7,144 nucleotides of DNA from Spirochaetota bacterium (lineage in GTDB: Bacteria > Spirochaetota > B62-G9 > DRHN01), in contig JAGLSF010000098.1 in NCBI GenBank assembly GCA_023136305.1, forward strand, positions 1-7,144, read 5' to 3'. Under the pieces are notes generated by a model, which had not been told where the DNA came from, made no database searches, and saw only the letters and a list, made by a program, of their open reading frames with translations. The translations under genes and the position numbers were made by a program. Each line of letters opens with the position of its first letter. Within the stretch, counting starts at the first letter, position 1. Positions 5,987-7,144 of the stretch are shown in pieces.

Positions 5987-7144
5987 GTTTTTACTCCTGT
6001 TTCCTTCCGAACCTGCCTGAGCGTTTCGGCAAGCATGTTCAGCAGGGTCTCTATCTCCCCCTCTTTGATCACGAGGGGCGGGCAGATCAGCGCACCGTCT
6101 CCTCTTCGTCCATCGGCAAGCCCCACGACGGGGTAGATGATCAAACCCCTCTCCATGGCCCGGAGCATGATACGTTTTGCAAGGGATATATGTGGATTGA
6201 ACGGCTCCCTTGACTTCCTGTCCTGCACAAACTCCATGCCCCACATGAGACCCCTGCCGCGTATGTCACCGATCATGGGTTCGTCTTCCGCCAAAGCCCG
6301 CAGACCCCTCTCGAGCAACGCACCCTTTGCGGCCACACCGTCCATAAGGCGCTGCTTCTGCATGTAGCTGAGCACGGCAATCCCTGCGCTGGCCGTGACA
6401 GGGTGTGCATTGTAGGTATGGCCGCCTATGAAGGCGGCTCTGTGCTCCTCGAAAGCCCTGAACACCCGGTCATGGATGAGTATGGCCGCGAGCGGCTGAT
6501 ACCCGCTCGAGAGCCCCTTGGCAAGCACCACGAGATCGGGAAGCACATTCCACCCTTCGATCGCCAGAAATGTGCCTGTCCTTCCGACGCCGGTCATGAC
6601 CTCATCGGCGATCCAGAGCACATTGTACCTATCGCATATCTCCCGTATGTGCCTGTAATACTCGGGCACAGGCGTAAGCGCTGCCGCTGCTGCTCCCACC
6701 ATGGTTTCAGCACAAAATGCGGAAATATAGGCAGGGTCCTCCTGGAGAATGGTCTTTTCCAGATCAAGGGCACAACCGATGTTGCAGCCTGGATAGCTCT
6801 TGTCAAGGGGGCACCGGTAGCAGTATGAAGGCACGATGTGCGGTACAGGCATGAGCATGGGCATGTACAGGCTTCGCCTCAGCGTGTGTCCGCCTGCCGC
6901 ATCGGCGGCAAGCGTGTTTCCGTGAAACCCCCGCCAGCGTGAAACGATCCTGTATTTCGACGAAGAGCCCGTCAGTACGTGGAACTGCCGGGCAATCTTG
7001 AAGGCGTTCTCCATGGCCTCCGAACCGCCGGAGAGGAGCATTACGCGTGTGTAGCCACGTGGTGCCATGTCTATCAGCATTTCTGAAAACTCGAGCACCT
7101 TTTCATGAAGAAAATGCTGCGGCGGCACATAGGCAATCCGGGCC
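5983..7144 (-). CDS. Class III PLP aminotransferase (5' end outside window)
   Basis: A partial protein; 386 residues are visible and the frame stays open to the window edge, so about 50-70 N-terminal residues are missing compared with the usual 430-460. A GTG at 7128 is in frame but unlikely to be the true start, as conserved sequence continues upstream. Numbered from the first complete visible codon: S-G-G-S-E-A-M-E-N-A near 38-47 (phosphate-binding turn), F-H-G-N-T near 73-77, the pyridine-nitrogen Asp180 in D-E-V-M-T-G-V-G-R-T-G, the Schiff-base Lys209 in L-A-K-G-L-S-S-G-Y-Q-P, and G-G-H-T-Y-N-A-H-P near 240-248. Fold-type I class III (omega-amino acid, acetylornithine and glutamate-semialdehyde relatives). 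Four cysteines at 108, 111, 120 and 124 form a Cys cluster seen in a subset of the family. It transfers an amino group from an amine or amino acid, with the substrate unknown. It precedes the cupin with a 4-nt ATGA overlap, so the two are co-translated. Confidence 0.92.
   Translation of the reverse strand, partial: ARIAYVPPQHFLHEKVLEFSEMLIDMAPRGYTRVMLLSGGSEAMENAFKIARQFHVLTGSSSKYRIVSRWRGFHGNTLAADAAGGHTLRRSLYMPMLMPVPHIVPSYCYRCPLDKSYPGCNIGCALDLEKTILQEDPAYISAFCAETMVGAAAAALTPVPEYYRHIREICDRYNVLWIADEVMTGVGRTGTFLAIEGWNVLPDLVVLAKGLSSGYQPLAAILIHDRVFRAFEEHRAAFIGGHTYNAHPVTASAGIAVLSYMQKQRLMDGVAAKGALLERGLRALAEDEPMIGDIRGRGLMWGMEFVQDRKSREPFNPHISLAKRIMLRAMERGLIIYPVVGLADGRRGDGALICPPLVIKEGEIETLLNMLAETLRQVRKETGVKT
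5994..5998 (-). promoter_or_regulatory. Ribosome binding site of the cupin gene
   Basis: AGGAG on the minus strand, 7 nt before the ATG at 5986-5984, inside the end of the aminotransferase gene. It decides the cupin start against the much longer open frame upstream. Confidence 0.7.

Noticed and set aside
5987..6244. Longer N-terminus for the cupin
   Set aside because: It lies entirely within the aminotransferase coding sequence in another frame; the ATG at 5986 has AGGAG at ideal spacing.

Overview
All genes recognised in this window lie on the minus strand, tightly packed, and read as one operon running from high to low coordinates. In order of transcription they are: a class III PLP-dependent aminotransferase (cut by the right edge), a small one-domain cupin, a 15-codon mini-ORF, a trimethylamine-methyltransferase-like (MttB/COG5598) protein without pyrrolysine, a broken uroporphyrinogen-decarboxylase-type (URO-D/MtaA/MtbA superfamily) remnant, two full-length URO-D-family proteins, an L-arabinose/L-fucose isomerase-like protein, and the N-terminal stub of a further URO-D-family gene.

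The gene content points to an anaerobic bacterium (or less likely an archaeon) with corrinoid-dependent methyl transfer, such as syntrophic or sulfate-reducing lineages rich in mttB and URO-D paralogs. This is inference from gene families only. The DNA is moderately GC-rich. Ribosome binding sites are readily seen in front of several genes (AAGGAGG, AAGGAG, AGGAG, AAGGA), and GTG starts are plausible for two of the broken genes.

Layout: 5983-7144 aminotransferase; 5606-5986 cupin; 5562-5609 mini-ORF; 4123-5565 MttB-like; 3906-4136 URO-D remnant; 2806-3909 and 1740-2798 URO-D-family proteins; 214-1671 isomerase-like; 53-196 URO-D N-terminal stub; 1-52 AT-richer unassigned edge. Four junctions are ATGA stop/start overlaps, so translational coupling probably links most of the first half of the operon.

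Working model (inference): MttB-family proteins that lack pyrrolysine demethylate quaternary amines such as glycine betaine, proline betaine or carnitine. URO-D-family proteins can move methyl groups between corrinoid and a final acceptor. With an aminotransferase, a cupin and a sugar-isomerase fold, the cluster looks like a dedicated pathway for an N-methylated, amino-acid-like or sugar-linked compound. No corrinoid (MttC/MtbC-like) protein is visible, so it must lie outside the window if the pathway is corrinoid-based. Neither intact URO-D paralog has the His-x-Cys plus Cys zinc site of MtaA/MtbA, so their role is open. The two URO-D remnants, one internally deleted and one cut to its first ~35 residues, show that this gene family has been expanding and decaying within the operon.
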